Notes: generated by a model from the letters alone, not told the origin. Shown: positions 8,507 to 16,172, counted from the first letter of the stretch. The stretch: 64,000 nt of DNA from Candidatus Margulisiibacteriota bacterium (GCA_041661965.1 JBAZTH010000001.1:186001-250000); one strand, 5' to 3'. Numbers and translations are program-made.

Positions 8507-9264
8507 TGGACTTTATTAAATTCCTTGGGACCGCCGGTGCCAGGGTCGTGGTTTCCAAACAGCTGCGGGCCTCTGGGGGGATCTGGCTGTCGCTTGACGG
8601 GACGAACCTCTACCTCGATCCGGGACCGGGAGCTTTGGTTAAAACCCTGGGGGCCCGGCCGAAGCTTGATCCGGCCAACCTGGATGGGATCTTACTTTCG
8701 CACAAACATCTCGACCATTCCGGCGACATTAATGCCATGATCGAAGCGATGACTGAAGGGACCTTTAAAAAGCGGGGGGCGGTCTTTGCCCCAAAAGAGG
8801 CGCTGGTTGGCGATCCGGTGATCTTAAAATATGTCCGCCAATACCCGGAGCGGCTGGAGATCCTCAAAGCTAAAGGAAAATATAATGTAGGAGCGTTGAC
8901 CTTTACCACCCCGGTCCAGCACGTACATCATAATACGGAGGCCTATGGCTTCAAAATCAAAGGGGAGAAGACGACCGTTTCTTATATTGCCGATACCAAG
9001 TTTTTCCCCGGATTGATCAGGGCTTATCGGGCGAGCGATATCCTGGTCGTGAGCGTGCTACGCCAGGAGCCGTCCCACTTGGAGCACCTTTGCGTTGAGG
9101 ACCTGAAGAAGTTGGTGCAGGGGATCAAGCCCCGGGTGACGATCATGACCCATTTTGGCAAGCTCATGCTGGCGGCCAAGCCGTGGCTGGTTGCCGAACA
9201 ACTAAGCCGGGAGCTGAAAAGTAAAATTATTGCCGCCGGTGATGGTATGACTTATAAAATTTGA
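8506..9264 (+). CDS. MBL-fold metallo-hydrolase
   Basis: A 252-residue metallo-beta-lactamase-fold protein with the dinuclear metal motif HxHxDH at 66-71 (SHKHLDHSGD), further ligands in the THFGKL segment, and an Asp in YIADTKF. It resembles RNase Z-like and phosphodiesterase-like cytoplasmic MBL proteins; the substrate is unknown. The ATG overlaps the ATPase stop (TAATG), so translation is coupled to the pump. Confidence 0.8.
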   Translation: MDFIKFLGTAGARVVVSKQLRASGGIWLSLDGTNLYLDPGPGALVKTLGARPKLDPANLDGILLSHKHLDHSGDINAMIEAMTEGTFKKRGAVFAPKEALVGDPVILKYVRQYPERLEILKAKGKYNVGALTFTTPVQHVHHNTEAYGFKIKGEKTTVSYIADTKFFPGLIRAYRASDILVVSVLRQEPSHLEHLCVEDLKKLVQGIKPRVTIMTHFGKLMLAAKPWLVAEQLSRELKSKIIAAGDGMTYKI

Positions 9265-9297
9265 TTTAACCGCCCCGATCCGATCGGGGCGGTTAAA
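9265..9297. terminator. Long perfect palindrome after the MBL gene
   Basis: Arms of about 16 nt (TTTAACCGCCCCGATC and its complement) surround 9281. The palindrome starts immediately after the stop codon. No long T-run follows, but a GGGACT...AAGCCC-TTTTT stem-loop with a T-tract is next at 9302-9325. Together they probably end the ATPase-MBL transcript. Confidence 0.6.
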
Positions 9298-9321
9298 TAT
9301 TGGGACTGCTGAAAAAGCCCT

Positions 9322-9360
9322 TTTTGGAAGCCGTAGACAATATCGTCTCGGCTTCCAAAA
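9322..9360 (+). repeat. REP-like bulged hairpin A
   Basis: TTTTGGAAGCCG pairs with CGGCTTCCAAAA; then a 5'-side bulged T and an AGAC/GTCT upper stem with loop AATATC. It belongs to the family described in the findings and forms an inverted pair with the hairpin at 9385. Confidence 0.75.
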
Positions 9361-9384
9361 GAGTATCTTGTTTAGAAGAGAAAA

Positions 9385-9415
9385 GGAAACCGCGGCGATA
9401 TTGCCGCAGGTTTCC
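9385..9415 (-). repeat. REP-like bulged hairpin B
   Basis: Lower stem GGAAACC/GGTTTCC, upper stem GCGGC/GCCGC, loop GATATT, bulged A on the 3' side. Its reverse complement is identical over all 31 nt to the hairpin at 63067-63097. Confidence 0.85.
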
Positions 9416-9432
9416 TTTTTGCCATGGTTTGA

Positions 9433-9457
9433 AACCCGCGGAATTAATTCCGCGGTT
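9433..9457 (+). repeat. REP-like hairpin, degenerate member
   Basis: AACC, a bulged C, the 16-nt palindrome GCGGAATTAATTCCGC, then GGTT. Same plan of lower stem, one-base bulge and GCGG upper stem, but with a different loop. It ends just before the secD promoter. Confidence 0.55.
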
Positions 9458-9465
9458 AAAAATGC

Positions 9466-9495
9466 TTGCTAGCCATTGCTTTTATATGTTATATT
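9466..9495 (+). promoter_or_regulatory. Promoter of secD (leaderless type)
   Basis: TTGCTA (9466-9471) and TATATT (9490-9495) are 18 nt apart. Eight nt separate the -10 box from the ATG at 9504, and there is no Shine-Dalgarno. Confidence 0.7.
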
Positions 9496-9503
9496 TACAA
9501 CCG

Positions 9504-10838
9504 ATGTCTAAAAATATTAATCAATTACGTATTTTGTTGATCCTGGGAATTATTGCCGCTTCCGTTTACGTGTTGATCCAATTCCCGCTCAATCTCGGTC
9601 TCGACTTACAGGGCGGTACCCGCCTGGTTTACGAAGGGCAGGAGACCGAAAAGGTCAAAGTCAGCGATGATTCCATGGCCGGCGTGGTCGCGGTCATCCG
9701 TAACCGGATCGACGGGCTGGGGGTCTCTGAACCGACTATCCAGCGCAAGGGACAATCCCAGGTTATCGTTGAACTTCCCGGCATCAAAGACCCGGAAAGG
9801 GCGATTGCCTTGATCGGTGATACGGCGATGCTGGAATTTGTGGAGGCTGAATGGCTTCCGGGCGATGCCCGCGGCGCTTCACCGGAAAAAGTCAAAGAAT
9901 TTTACGGCGCCGAGGCCAGGATCGGGACCGTTAAAGAGGAACAAGATGGGCGGGTCGTCAGCGAAAAGCCGATCGTCCTGAAAAAAACCGTTTTGACCGG
10001 GGCCGACCTGAAAGGGGCTTTCCCCGGATTTGACCAATACGGCAACCCGGTCGTTGATATCGAGTTTAACGATAACGGCGCCAAGCTTTTTGCCGAAGTG
10101 ACCGCCCGATCGGTCAACAAGCCGATCGCCATTATCCTTGACCGGAAAGTTATTTCCGCTCCGAACGTCAGGGAGCCGATTCCCTCCGGTCGCGCCCAGA
10201 TCTCCGGGAATTTCAAAGCGGAAGATGTCCGCGACCTGGTCATTAAACTGAAAGCCGGCTCCCTGCCGATTCCGGTCAAAATGGTGGAGACCAGGATCGT
10301 CGGTCCATCGCTCGGTAAAGATTCGATCGATCGGAGCAAGATCGCCGGGGTGCTTGGATTTTTGTTCATCGTCGCTTTTATGGTCATTTATTACCGGCTT
10401 CCCGGTTTTATCTCGGTCCTATCTCTGGCGATCTACGTTCCTTTGACCCTGTCGATCCTGGCCGCTTTTCATACGACCTTAACTCTCCCCGGTATTGCCG
10501 GGTTCCTGCTGACCCTTGGTATGGCGGTTGACGCCAACGTTATTATTTATGAAAGATTAAAAGAGGAACTACGGCTTGGCAAAACGGTTAAAGCCTCTTT
10601 TGCCGCCGCTTTTGACCGGGCCTTTGCCGCCATCCTTGATTCCAACGTCACGACCATCATCGGGGCGGTTACCCTGTTCTTTGTCGGGACCGGGACGATC
10701 CGCGGGTTTGCCATTACCCTGACGATTGGTATCTTAGTGTCGATGTTTACCGCTTTGACCCTGACCCGCCTGATGCTCAATATGCTGGTTGACGCCAAGA
10801 TCGTGACCGATCCCAATTCGAAATTGCTTTATAAGTAG
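9504..10838 (+). CDS. secD: Protein translocase subunit SecD
   Basis: A 444-residue SecD: first membrane helix (about 10-30), the signature LDLQGGTRLV, a periplasmic P1 region (about 40-265) with VNKPIAIILD and SAPNVREPIPSGRAQISG, then five helices with GMAVDANVIIYERLKEEL. With SecF and SecYEG it uses the proton gradient to finish preprotein export. The frame is open from 9300, but 9504 is chosen because the upstream part is repeat sequence and the protein then starts at the first helix. Six bases separate it from secF. Confidence 0.95.
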   Translation: MSKNINQLRILLILGIIAASVYVLIQFPLNLGLDLQGGTRLVYEGQETEKVKVSDDSMAGVVAVIRNRIDGLGVSEPTIQRKGQSQVIVELPGIKDPERAIALIGDTAMLEFVEAEWLPGDARGASPEKVKEFYGAEARIGTVKEEQDGRVVSEKPIVLKKTVLTGADLKGAFPGFDQYGNPVVDIEFNDNGAKLFAEVTARSVNKPIAIILDRKVISAPNVREPIPSGRAQISGNFKAEDVRDLVIKLKAGSLPIPVKMVETRIVGPSLGKDSIDRSKIAGVLGFLFIVAFMVIYYRLPGFISVLSLAIYVPLTLSILAAFHTTLTLPGIAGFLLTLGMAVDANVIIYERLKEELRLGKTVKASFAAAFDRAFAAILDSNVTTIIGAVTLFFVGTGTIRGFAITLTIGILVSMFTALTLTRLMLNMLVDAKIVTDPNSKLLYK

Positions 10839-10844
10839 GAAATT

Positions 10845-11723
10845 ATGTTTGATATTATCAAAAAATCGAGAATGTTTCTGACCGTTTCAGCAATCGTGAC
10901 TGCGCTGGCTCTTGCTGTTTTGCTTTTTAATTTCATGGTCCATGGCAAGCCGATGAACTTTGGGATTGATTTTACCGGCGGGACGATGCTTAACCTCCGC
11001 TTTGCCAAGGCGGTATCGGTCGGGGAGGTCCGCCAGGTTCTTGATGGTTATGGTTTGGGTGAGAGCACTATTCAAAAATCCGGCGACCAGGATATCCTGA
11101 TCCGGACCAAGCCGCTTGATAACGATGTCCGGACCAGATTGCTGGCCGACTTTAATACCAAGATCAGCCAGACGGAGATCCTGGAAGCGGATGTTATCGG
11201 CCCGACGATCGGGAAGGAACTGGGACAGCAAGCGATCTGGGCTTTGCTCCTGGCCTCGCTTGGCATTATCATCTACGTTTCCTTCCGGTTTGAGGTTAAA
11301 TACGCCTTGGCGGCGCTTTTAGCCCTTTATCATGATGCGATCATTACGACCGGGATCATTGCCTTGCTCTGGCGCCAGATTGATATTACCTTCGTGGCGG
11401 CGCTTCTGACGATCATGGGTTATTCGATCAACGATACGATCGTGATTTTCGATCGAATTCGGGAGAACTTGAAAAAGACCAGCCTGGCCAAGAAAAAATT
11501 CAATGAGATCGTTAATCTTTCGATCTGGGAGACGATGTCCCGGTCGATTAATACCGTCATGACCGTTCTCTTTATGGTCCTCTGTCTCTTGATCTTTGGC
11601 GGTGAACCATTGCGCGAGTTCTCACTGACCCTCTTGATCGGATTTACCCTCGGGGCGTATTCTTCCGTCTTCGTCGCTCCAACGCTCCTGGCCCTCTGGC
11701 ACCATAACGAATCAAAAAAGTAA
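10845..11723 (+). CDS. secF: Protein translocase subunit SecF
   Basis: A 292-residue SecF: N-terminal helix, the motif GIDFTGGTMLNL, a short periplasmic domain, then five helices with YHDAIITTGI and the family signature GYSINDTIVIFDRIREN, plus SRSINTVMTV. It is the partner of SecD, with which it is co-transcribed at a 6-nt spacing. A GGAA ribosome site precedes its ATG. A repeat cluster follows directly. Confidence 0.96.
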   Translation: MFDIIKKSRMFLTVSAIVTALALAVLLFNFMVHGKPMNFGIDFTGGTMLNLRFAKAVSVGEVRQVLDGYGLGESTIQKSGDQDILIRTKPLDNDVRTRLLADFNTKISQTEILEADVIGPTIGKELGQQAIWALLLASLGIIIYVSFRFEVKYALAALLALYHDAIITTGIIALLWRQIDITFVAALLTIMGYSINDTIVIFDRIRENLKKTSLAKKKFNEIVNLSIWETMSRSINTVMTVLFMVLCLLIFGGEPLREFSLTLLIGFTLGAYSSVFVAPTLLALWHHNESKK

Positions 11724-11796
11724 ACTATCAGGGATTGTTAAAAAGTCTATTTTGTTGAAATTTCCCCATAAATATGCCGATAAATCTTTGCGAGTC

Positions 11797-11826
11797 GGAA
11801 ACCTGCGACTAAACGTCGCGGTTTCC
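11797..11826 (+). repeat. REP-like bulged hairpin C
   Basis: Lower stem GGAAACC/GGTTTCC, bulged T on the 5' side, upper stem GCGAC/GTCGC, loop TAAAC. Its core matches the reverse complement of the hairpin at 63118-63149. It is the first of an inverted pair after secF. Confidence 0.85.
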
Positions 11827-11840
11827 TCCAGACCTTGTTT

Positions 11841-11878
11841 TTCAAGGAACCGCGAAGTTCATTCGCAGGTTCCTTGAA
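11841..11878 (-). repeat. REP-like bulged hairpin D
   Basis: An 11-bp lower stem (TTCAAGGAACC/GGTTCCTTGAA), upper stem GCGAA/TTCGC, loop GTTCA, bulged A on the 3' side. It is inverted relative to the hairpin at 11797 and ends 11 nt before the next start codon. Confidence 0.85.
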
Positions 11879-11889
11879 AAGATTAGTAT

Positions 11890-12360
11890 ATGCTAAACAA
11901 CATCAAAGAACGGATCGTTATTAACCAAGAGATCGACCTGCCGAACCCGATCCTTAATGGGGTTTGGCCGGGGGGGCATTTATTCGCGATTATTGCCCAT
12001 CTTAAGGCGGGGAAGTTATCGCTGGATAAATTGATGCGGTCTTCCAATAAAGGCTTGATCGGGATCGCGATTGCCGGAAGCGGAGAAACGGCCGCCCTCA
12101 AGCTGGCGCAGAAAGCCCGGGGGACGCCGGAGCGGCAGAAAGTCGGTCTCTGGCGGATTATTGACGCGGTGACTTCCCAAGGAGAGCTGAAAACGACCTT
12201 GCACTACCGGCGGGAAGTTGAATTTTTGGAAGAGTTGGGGGAGAGATTGCCGGAACACGCGCCGCTTTTTAATCAAATGATCGCTCATCTCCCCCCGGAA
12301 ACCAAAGTTTACAATCATGGAGTCGTCGTCAAAGAGCTCTTCATAACCTACGCCGCATAA
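11890..12360 (+). CDS. Hypothetical protein, 156 aa
   Basis: No family is recognised. The protein is soluble-looking, mixed alpha/beta, without signal peptide or membrane segments. It contains WPGGHLFAIIAHLKAGKLS and a central IGIAIAGSGETAALKLAQKARG stretch. Codon use matches its neighbours, which supports a real gene. It lies directly downstream of a REP-like pair and has no Shine-Dalgarno; the promoter is unclear. It is flanked by secF and a GerMN protein on the same strand. Confidence 0.6.
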   Translation: MLNNIKERIVINQEIDLPNPILNGVWPGGHLFAIIAHLKAGKLSLDKLMRSSNKGLIGIAIAGSGETAALKLAQKARGTPERQKVGLWRIIDAVTSQGELKTTLHYRREVEFLEELGERLPEHAPLFNQMIAHLPPETKVYNHGVVVKELFITYAA

Positions 12361-12413
12361 TCTTTATTGATCCGACCCCGCTGGAGCCTTATTTTTCGGG
12401 AAAAAATTCACGG

Positions 12414-12442
12414 TTGCCTCCCCATCGGCCTTCAGGTATAAT
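12414..12442 (+). promoter_or_regulatory. Promoter of the GerMN gene (leaderless type)
   Basis: TTGCCT (12414-12419) and a perfect TATAAT (12437-12442) are 17 nt apart. Ten nt separate the -10 box from the in-frame GTG at 12453. This marks the GTG, not an upstream ATG, as the start. Confidence 0.8.
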
Positions 12443-12452
12443 CAACCCGCCT

Positions 12453-13028
12453 GTGAAAAAGAAAAAAGCAAAAAAAACCGCTTCACGTTTCGATTGGCAA
12501 TGGGTTTGGTGGGGAACGGCTTTTGTTCTTTTTATCGCGGTAGTCTTGCTTGGTTTTTGGTCCCTCGGTGTGGCGACGAAAAAACCGGCTGAACCGCCGG
12601 TATTGGTAGGCCGCCCAAGCCAGGTTACGGGGCAGGTCGTTAAGTTGTATTACTATAACGAACAGGCGGCCAGACGGCTGGGCCAAGACGGCGAGGGAAA
12701 CCCGGCCGCTCTTTTACCGGTGGAGAGGGTAATTCCCGAAACCAAGGCGCCGCTTAAGGCAACGATCAGGCTGTTGATCGCAGGAGAACTGACGGCGGAG
12801 GAAAAGGCGGCCGGCTTCACGACTGAATTCCCTCATCCTGCTTTCAAATTGATCAGGGCCGACTTGGACCGGGGTGTTTTGACCCTGGTCTTTACCGATG
12901 TTCCCGGTTTTACGACCGGCGGGGCGTTGCGGGTGGAATTACTGGCGGCCCAGATCGAAAAGACCGCCAAACAATTTTCCGGGGTCAAGCAGGTTCGGTT
13001 CCTCCCCGAGTCTTTGTTTCAACCTTGA
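12453..13028 (+). CDS. Membrane-anchored GerMN-domain protein
   Basis: Starting at GTG 12453, the protein has 191 residues: a Lys-rich cytoplasmic start (MKKKKAKKTASRFDW), one transmembrane helix (about 20-42) and a C-terminal GerMN (sporulation/germination-type) domain of about 100 residues with ATIRLLIAGEL, VLTLVFTDVPG and VRFLPES. GerMN domains are found in spore GerM and in envelope lipoproteins such as LpqB. Here it is probably an inner-membrane protein facing the periplasm, possibly linked to cell-wall processes. A longer reading from 12414 would run through the promoter. Confidence 0.75.
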   Translation: MKKKKAKKTASRFDWQWVWWGTAFVLFIAVVLLGFWSLGVATKKPAEPPVLVGRPSQVTGQVVKLYYYNEQAARRLGQDGEGNPAALLPVERVIPETKAPLKATIRLLIAGELTAEEKAAGFTTEFPHPAFKLIRADLDRGVLTLVFTDVPGFTTGGALRVELLAAQIEKTAKQFSGVKQVRFLPESLFQP

Positions 13029-13110
13029 TCGCCTAGACTGCCTTAGAGCAGCGGAGGCGCTTCTCAATTTCCCCAAATTGTAGTAAAATAATGGCACACG
13101 GGAGGGAGTC

Positions 13111-13686
13111 ATGAAAAGCTTAAAAGGGACCAAGACCGAAAAAAACTTATTGACCGCTTTTGCCGGCGAATCGCAGGCGCGGAACCGATATACTTATTTC
13201 GCTTCACAGGCGATCAAAGAAAATTACCAGCAGATCGCGGCAATATTTTTGGAAACCGCCGATAACGAAAAAGAACACGCCAAGCGGTTTTTTAAATTTC
13301 TGGAAGGTGGCGACCTTGAAATTGTCGCCAGCTATCCGGCCGGTGTGATTGGCGATACCGCCAAGAATTTGGAAGAAGCGGCCAACGGCGAAAAAATGGA
13401 GTGGACCAAGCTCTACGCCGATGCCTCCAGGATCGCCAAGGAAGAAGGCTTTGCCGCGATTGCCGCCGTTTTCAAAGAGATCGCCGAGGTCGAGGAACAG
13501 CACGAGAAACGGTACCGGGCGTTGCTAAAAAACATTAGAGAAGGCAAGGTTTTCAAGAAAGACGTTGTGGTCAAATGGCACTGCCGGAACTGCGGTTATG
13601 TCCATGAAGGGAAAGAAGCTCCCGATGTCTGCCCGGCTTGCGCCCATCCCAAGGCTTATTATGAACTTCTAGGGGAGAATTATTAA
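13111..13686 (+). CDS. Rubrerythrin
   Basis: A 191-residue rubrerythrin, an NADH-linked peroxidase of anaerobes that removes H2O2. The N-terminal four-helix bundle carries the diiron ligands (AFAGESQARNRYTYF, ETADNEKEHAKRFF and EIAEVEEQHEKRYRALL), and the C-terminal rubredoxin domain has CRNCGY...CPACAHP for one Fe(Cys)4. A GGGAGG ribosome site is positioned before the ATG. It shares a base with the next gene's start, so the two form an oxidative-stress pair. Confidence 0.96.
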   Translation: MKSLKGTKTEKNLLTAFAGESQARNRYTYFASQAIKENYQQIAAIFLETADNEKEHAKRFFKFLEGGDLEIVASYPAGVIGDTAKNLEEAANGEKMEWTKLYADASRIAKEEGFAAIAAVFKEIAEVEEQHEKRYRALLKNIREGKVFKKDVVVKWHCRNCGYVHEGKEAPDVCPACAHPKAYYELLGENY

Positions 13687-14132
13687 TGACAAAACATTTA
13701 CAGCCCATCTTAATTGCCCTGAAAGCGGAGAAAAAAGCGATCGAATATTATTCCCGGGCGGCGCGACGGGTGACCAACCAGGAAGGGAAGACCGCTCTTA
13801 ACAAGATCAAAGCCCAGGAAGAAAAGCACTATCGCGAACTGCTTCGGAAATTTAAGCATTTGAGCGGACATGAGGCGACCGCCGCCGAGATCGACGGGGT
13901 CGACGTTACTTTTTCCGCTTTGACCGAAGAGCATATCCCGGACCGTGAAGCCAGCGATTTGGAAGTCTGTCAGGTTGCCCTGAAAGACGAGAAAGAAGCG
14001 CACGCTTTTTACCTGAAGTCGGCCGCCAGCGCGACCGACGAGGAGACCAAGAAGATGTTCCATGAGCTGGCGAGCGAAGAAAGCCAGCACGCCGAGACCG
14101 TGAACCATATTTGTAAGATCCTTTCAGCGTAG
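13686..14132 (+). CDS. Ferritin-like (rubrerythrin-related) diiron protein
   Basis: A 148-residue four-helix protein with ferritin-like ExxH motifs (KIKAQEEKHYRELL and ELASEESQHAETVNHI) but no rubredoxin domain. It is probably a diiron oxidase/peroxidase or iron-binding partner of the adjacent rubrerythrin. Its ATG overlaps the rubrerythrin stop (TAATG), so translation is coupled. The precise activity is not determinable from sequence. Confidence 0.82.
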   Translation: MTKHLQPILIALKAEKKAIEYYSRAARRVTNQEGKTALNKIKAQEEKHYRELLRKFKHLSGHEATAAEIDGVDVTFSALTEEHIPDREASDLEVCQVALKDEKEAHAFYLKSAASATDEETKKMFHELASEESQHAETVNHICKILSA

Positions 14133-14394
14133 TCCTTCCGCGTCGCGCCTCCTGCGTTTCCGCATAATTAATTGTGTGGTTAAAATATGCCTAAAATATA
14201 GGCAATGGCTTATTTTACGCCTTAAATAAGCCAAAAATCAAGATAATGCCCCTAAAATGGCAAAATTCGATGCAATTTTACCCCCTCCCTTGACGATAAG
14301 TATATGATGGACAACAACGTCGGTTCCAACGTTTAATCTGCTGCCGATCCACGGCTTTCATTCCGTTTGTATTCCCAAACAACAGGAGAAAAAA
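14133..14394. other. AT-rich intergenic region with two stem-loops
   Basis: A 262-nt gap. It contains GCCTA/TAGGC (14189-14203) and a 9-bp stem GGCTTATTT/AAATAAGCC (14207-14232), then an AT-rich run. A TTGACG at 14290 has no good -10 partner. A GGAG ribosome site precedes the ATG at 14395. No recognised riboswitch was identified. Confidence 0.5.
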
Positions 14395-14844
14395 ATGAAT
14401 ATATTGAATAAAATTGGTGAATGTTTAAAAAACAATGAAAGAACGGTTAAAATTGTTGCTTTATTGTTGGTTATTGTCTCATTTACGATCCTTAAATCGT
14501 CAGGTAAAGAGAGTAATATGTACGCGATGGTCTTTTCCCATAAATATCATGTATTTTATGGTGGGTCGGCGACTTCGACCGCTTATAACTCAATACCCAA
14601 CCAGACCGATAGCACCCCCTGGACCACCGCCATGGGGACTAAATGCCGGGAAGGGGTGGTTGCTTCGAATTTCCTCCCCCTTGGGACCAAGGTCATGATC
14701 AAAGGGTTTGGGAACCAGATTTTTGTGGTTGAGGACCGGATGCATAAACGGTTTAGCGATCGGATCGACGTCTGGTTCCGGAGTTACGGTGACGCGGTTA
14801 AGTACGGAAAAAGAGACGTTGAATTTTATATCGTGAAGTCGTAA
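14395..14844 (+). CDS. Secreted 3D-domain protein (peptidoglycan-related)
   Basis: A 149-residue protein with an N-terminal hydrophobic anchor (about residues 18-35) and a C-terminal 3D (three-aspartate) domain. The domain covers SNFLPLGTKVMIKGFGNQI and VVEDRMHKRF...DRIDVWF, with the conserved Asp residues in EDRMH, SDRID and DVW. 3D domains form the double-psi barrel of MltA/RpfB/YabE-like peptidoglycan enzymes. Likely exported or membrane-tethered with a cell-wall role. A strong terminator follows. Confidence 0.8.
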   Translation: MNILNKIGECLKNNERTVKIVALLLVIVSFTILKSSGKESNMYAMVFSHKYHVFYGGSATSTAYNSIPNQTDSTPWTTAMGTKCREGVVASNFLPLGTKVMIKGFGNQIFVVEDRMHKRFSDRIDVWFRSYGDAVKYGKRDVEFYIVKS

Positions 14845-14850
14845 TCAGTT

Positions 14851-14881
14851 GCCCTCCGGGATGACCGGAGGGCTTTTTTTT
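14851..14881 (+). terminator. Rho-independent terminator
   Basis: A 9-bp perfect stem GCCCTCCGG/CCGGAGGGC, loop GATGA, then eight T. It ends the 3D-protein transcript, 29 nt before larE. Confidence 0.95.
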
Positions 14882-14896
14882 GTCATTAAAATAGGG

Positions 14897-14902
14897 TATT
14901 AT
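14897..14902 (+). promoter_or_regulatory. -10 box of larE (leaderless type)
   Basis: TATTAT lies 7 nt before the ATG at 14910. No Shine-Dalgarno is present and the -35 region overlaps the upstream terminator T-run. Confidence 0.5.
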
Positions 14903-14909
14903 CCTCTTA

Positions 14910-15707
14910 ATGGAGCTAAAATTAGAACAATTAAGAAAAATACTCTCCGAAATGGGACGGGTTGTGGTTGCCTATTCTGGTGGAATTGACAGTTCTCTCC
15001 TCCTCAAAGAGGCACTCCAATTAGGGCCTGAAAATGTCCTCGCGGTGATAGCCGAATCGCCGACTTATCCCCTGGAAGAGCTGACCGCCGCGATTGTTTT
15101 GGCTGATCAAATTGGCGCGGAGTGCCGCCAGATCAAGACCGAAGAGTTCAGCGATGAAAATTTTCTTTGTAATTCAAAAGAGCGCTGTTATTTTTGTAAA
15201 AAAGAATTATTTTCCAAACTGCGTCAATTGGCCATGGAAAAAGGATATGAACATGTCGTTGACGGGTCGAATTTTGATGACCTGGGAGACTTTCGGCCTG
15301 GGAGCCGGGCGAAAGGGGAGTTCGGGGTCCGCAGTCCTTTGCAAGAGGTGGGTTTGACCAAAGCGGAGATTCGCCAGCGGGCTAAACAGCTAGATTTGCC
15401 CAACTGGGACAAGCCATCTTTGGCTTGCCTATCATCGAGGATCCCTTATGGAACAAGGATCACGCCGGAGATCATCGCGCAGATCGGCCGGGGAGAGCAA
15501 TACTTAAAAGAAAAAGGTTTTGGCCAGGTCAGAGTGCGGCATCATGGTTCGATCGCCCGGATCGAGCTGGAACAGGAGGAGATCCCCAAGGTCATGGAAG
15601 AAGGGGTGATGCCGGAGATCACTAAATACTTTGAACAGCTCGGGTATTTCTACGTGACCCTCGACCTCAAAGGCTATCGGACCGGCAGTCTTAACGAAAA
15701 CCTCTAA
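14910..15707 (+). CDS. larE: LarE-type ATP-dependent sulfur transferase
   Basis: A 265-residue PP-loop ATPase (AYSGGIDSSLL near residue 22). The signature blocks SKERCYFCKKELF, VVDGSNFDDLGDFRPG and KPSLACLSSRIPYGTRIT identify LarE, which inserts sulfur into the nickel-pincer nucleotide precursor. Three cysteines are conserved (Cys93, Cys96, Cys173). This is the pattern of [4Fe-4S]-containing, catalytic LarE, unlike single-Cys sacrificial LarE. LarB and LarC are not in the window. It sits directly upstream of the isc genes, matching a sulfur-supply role. Confidence 0.88.
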   Translation: MELKLEQLRKILSEMGRVVVAYSGGIDSSLLLKEALQLGPENVLAVIAESPTYPLEELTAAIVLADQIGAECRQIKTEEFSDENFLCNSKERCYFCKKELFSKLRQLAMEKGYEHVVDGSNFDDLGDFRPGSRAKGEFGVRSPLQEVGLTKAEIRQRAKQLDLPNWDKPSLACLSSRIPYGTRITPEIIAQIGRGEQYLKEKGFGQVRVRHHGSIARIELEQEEIPKVMEEGVMPEITKYFEQLGYFYVTLDLKGYRTGSLNENL

Positions 15708-15722
15708 AATCAGCGACCTCGT

Positions 15723-15755
15723 ATACTTGACAAAATAAGTCAAGTAAGTTAGTAT
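15723..15755 (+). promoter_or_regulatory. iscR promoter with IscR-type operator
   Basis: TTGACA (15727-15732) and TAGTAT (15750-15755) are 17 nt apart. The -10 ends 6 nt before the ATG. An 8-bp perfect inverted repeat TACTTGAC-N7-GTCAAGTA (15724-15746) covers the -35. The 25-nt site 15723-15747 matches the E. coli IscR type 1 consensus, as I recall it, at 22 of 25 positions. Autoregulation of the isc operon is the natural reading. Confidence 0.8.
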
Positions 15756-15761
15756 TTTATT

Positions 15762-16172
15762 ATGAAGCTTTCAACCAAGAGCCGCTATGCCGTAACCGCC
15801 TTGTTTGATCTGGCGACCAATGCCAATGGGGAGCCGATCCAGGCGAAAACTATTTCCAAGAGGCAGGGGATTGCCCTGAACTATCTTGAACAGTTACTGT
15901 TGAAATTAAAAAAAGCCGGTATAATTAAGACCGTCAGGGGACCGGCTGGCGGTCATTATCTGGCTAAGGAACCGGCGAAGATCAGTGTTGGGGAAGTGAT
16001 CCGGGCGACCGACGGTCCGATCAAACTGGCCAGCTGCGTTTCTTCCCGGGTCCACTGCACTGGCGGAGGATGCTGCTCAACCCGTAACCTTTGGCATAAT
16101 TTAAGCAAAAAAGTGGCATTGTTGTTTGACCAGACCACTCTGGCTGACCTTTGTCCAAAGGAGAAAAAATGA
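15762..16172 (+). CDS. iscR: IscR-like Rrf2-family Fe-S regulator
   Basis: A 136-residue Rrf2 winged-helix regulator: MKLSTKSRYAVTALFDLA at the start, then IALNYLEQLLLKLKKAGI and VRGPAGGHYLA. Cysteines at 92, 99 and 104/105 match the 2Fe-2S ligands of IscR (92, 98, 104). It leads an operon with iscS and iscU, and its own promoter carries an IscR-type operator. Its stop and the iscS start overlap (ATGA). Together these support a genuine IscR rather than another Rrf2 member. Confidence 0.9.
   Translation: MKLSTKSRYAVTALFDLATNANGEPIQAKTISKRQGIALNYLEQLLLKLKKAGIIKTVRGPAGGHYLAKEPAKISVGEVIRATDGPIKLASCVSSRVHCTGGGCCSTRNLWHNLSKKVALLFDQTTLADLCPKEKK

Noticed and set aside
9265..9460. CRISPR array
   Set aside because: The repeated units are hairpins of differing sequence and orientation without regular spacers, and no cas gene is present.
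9300..9503. 68-residue N-terminal extension of SecD
   Set aside because: It would translate through three hairpin repeats and the secD promoter; SecD normally begins at the first helix encoded from 9504.
12414..12452. 13-residue N-terminal extension of the GerMN protein
   Set aside because: It spans the -35/-10 promoter elements; the GTG at 12453 is correctly placed after them.
14290..14306. Promoter TTGACG...TATATG before the 3D-domain gene
   Set aside because: The spacing is only about 5 nt, and no -10 box lies at 16-18 nt.
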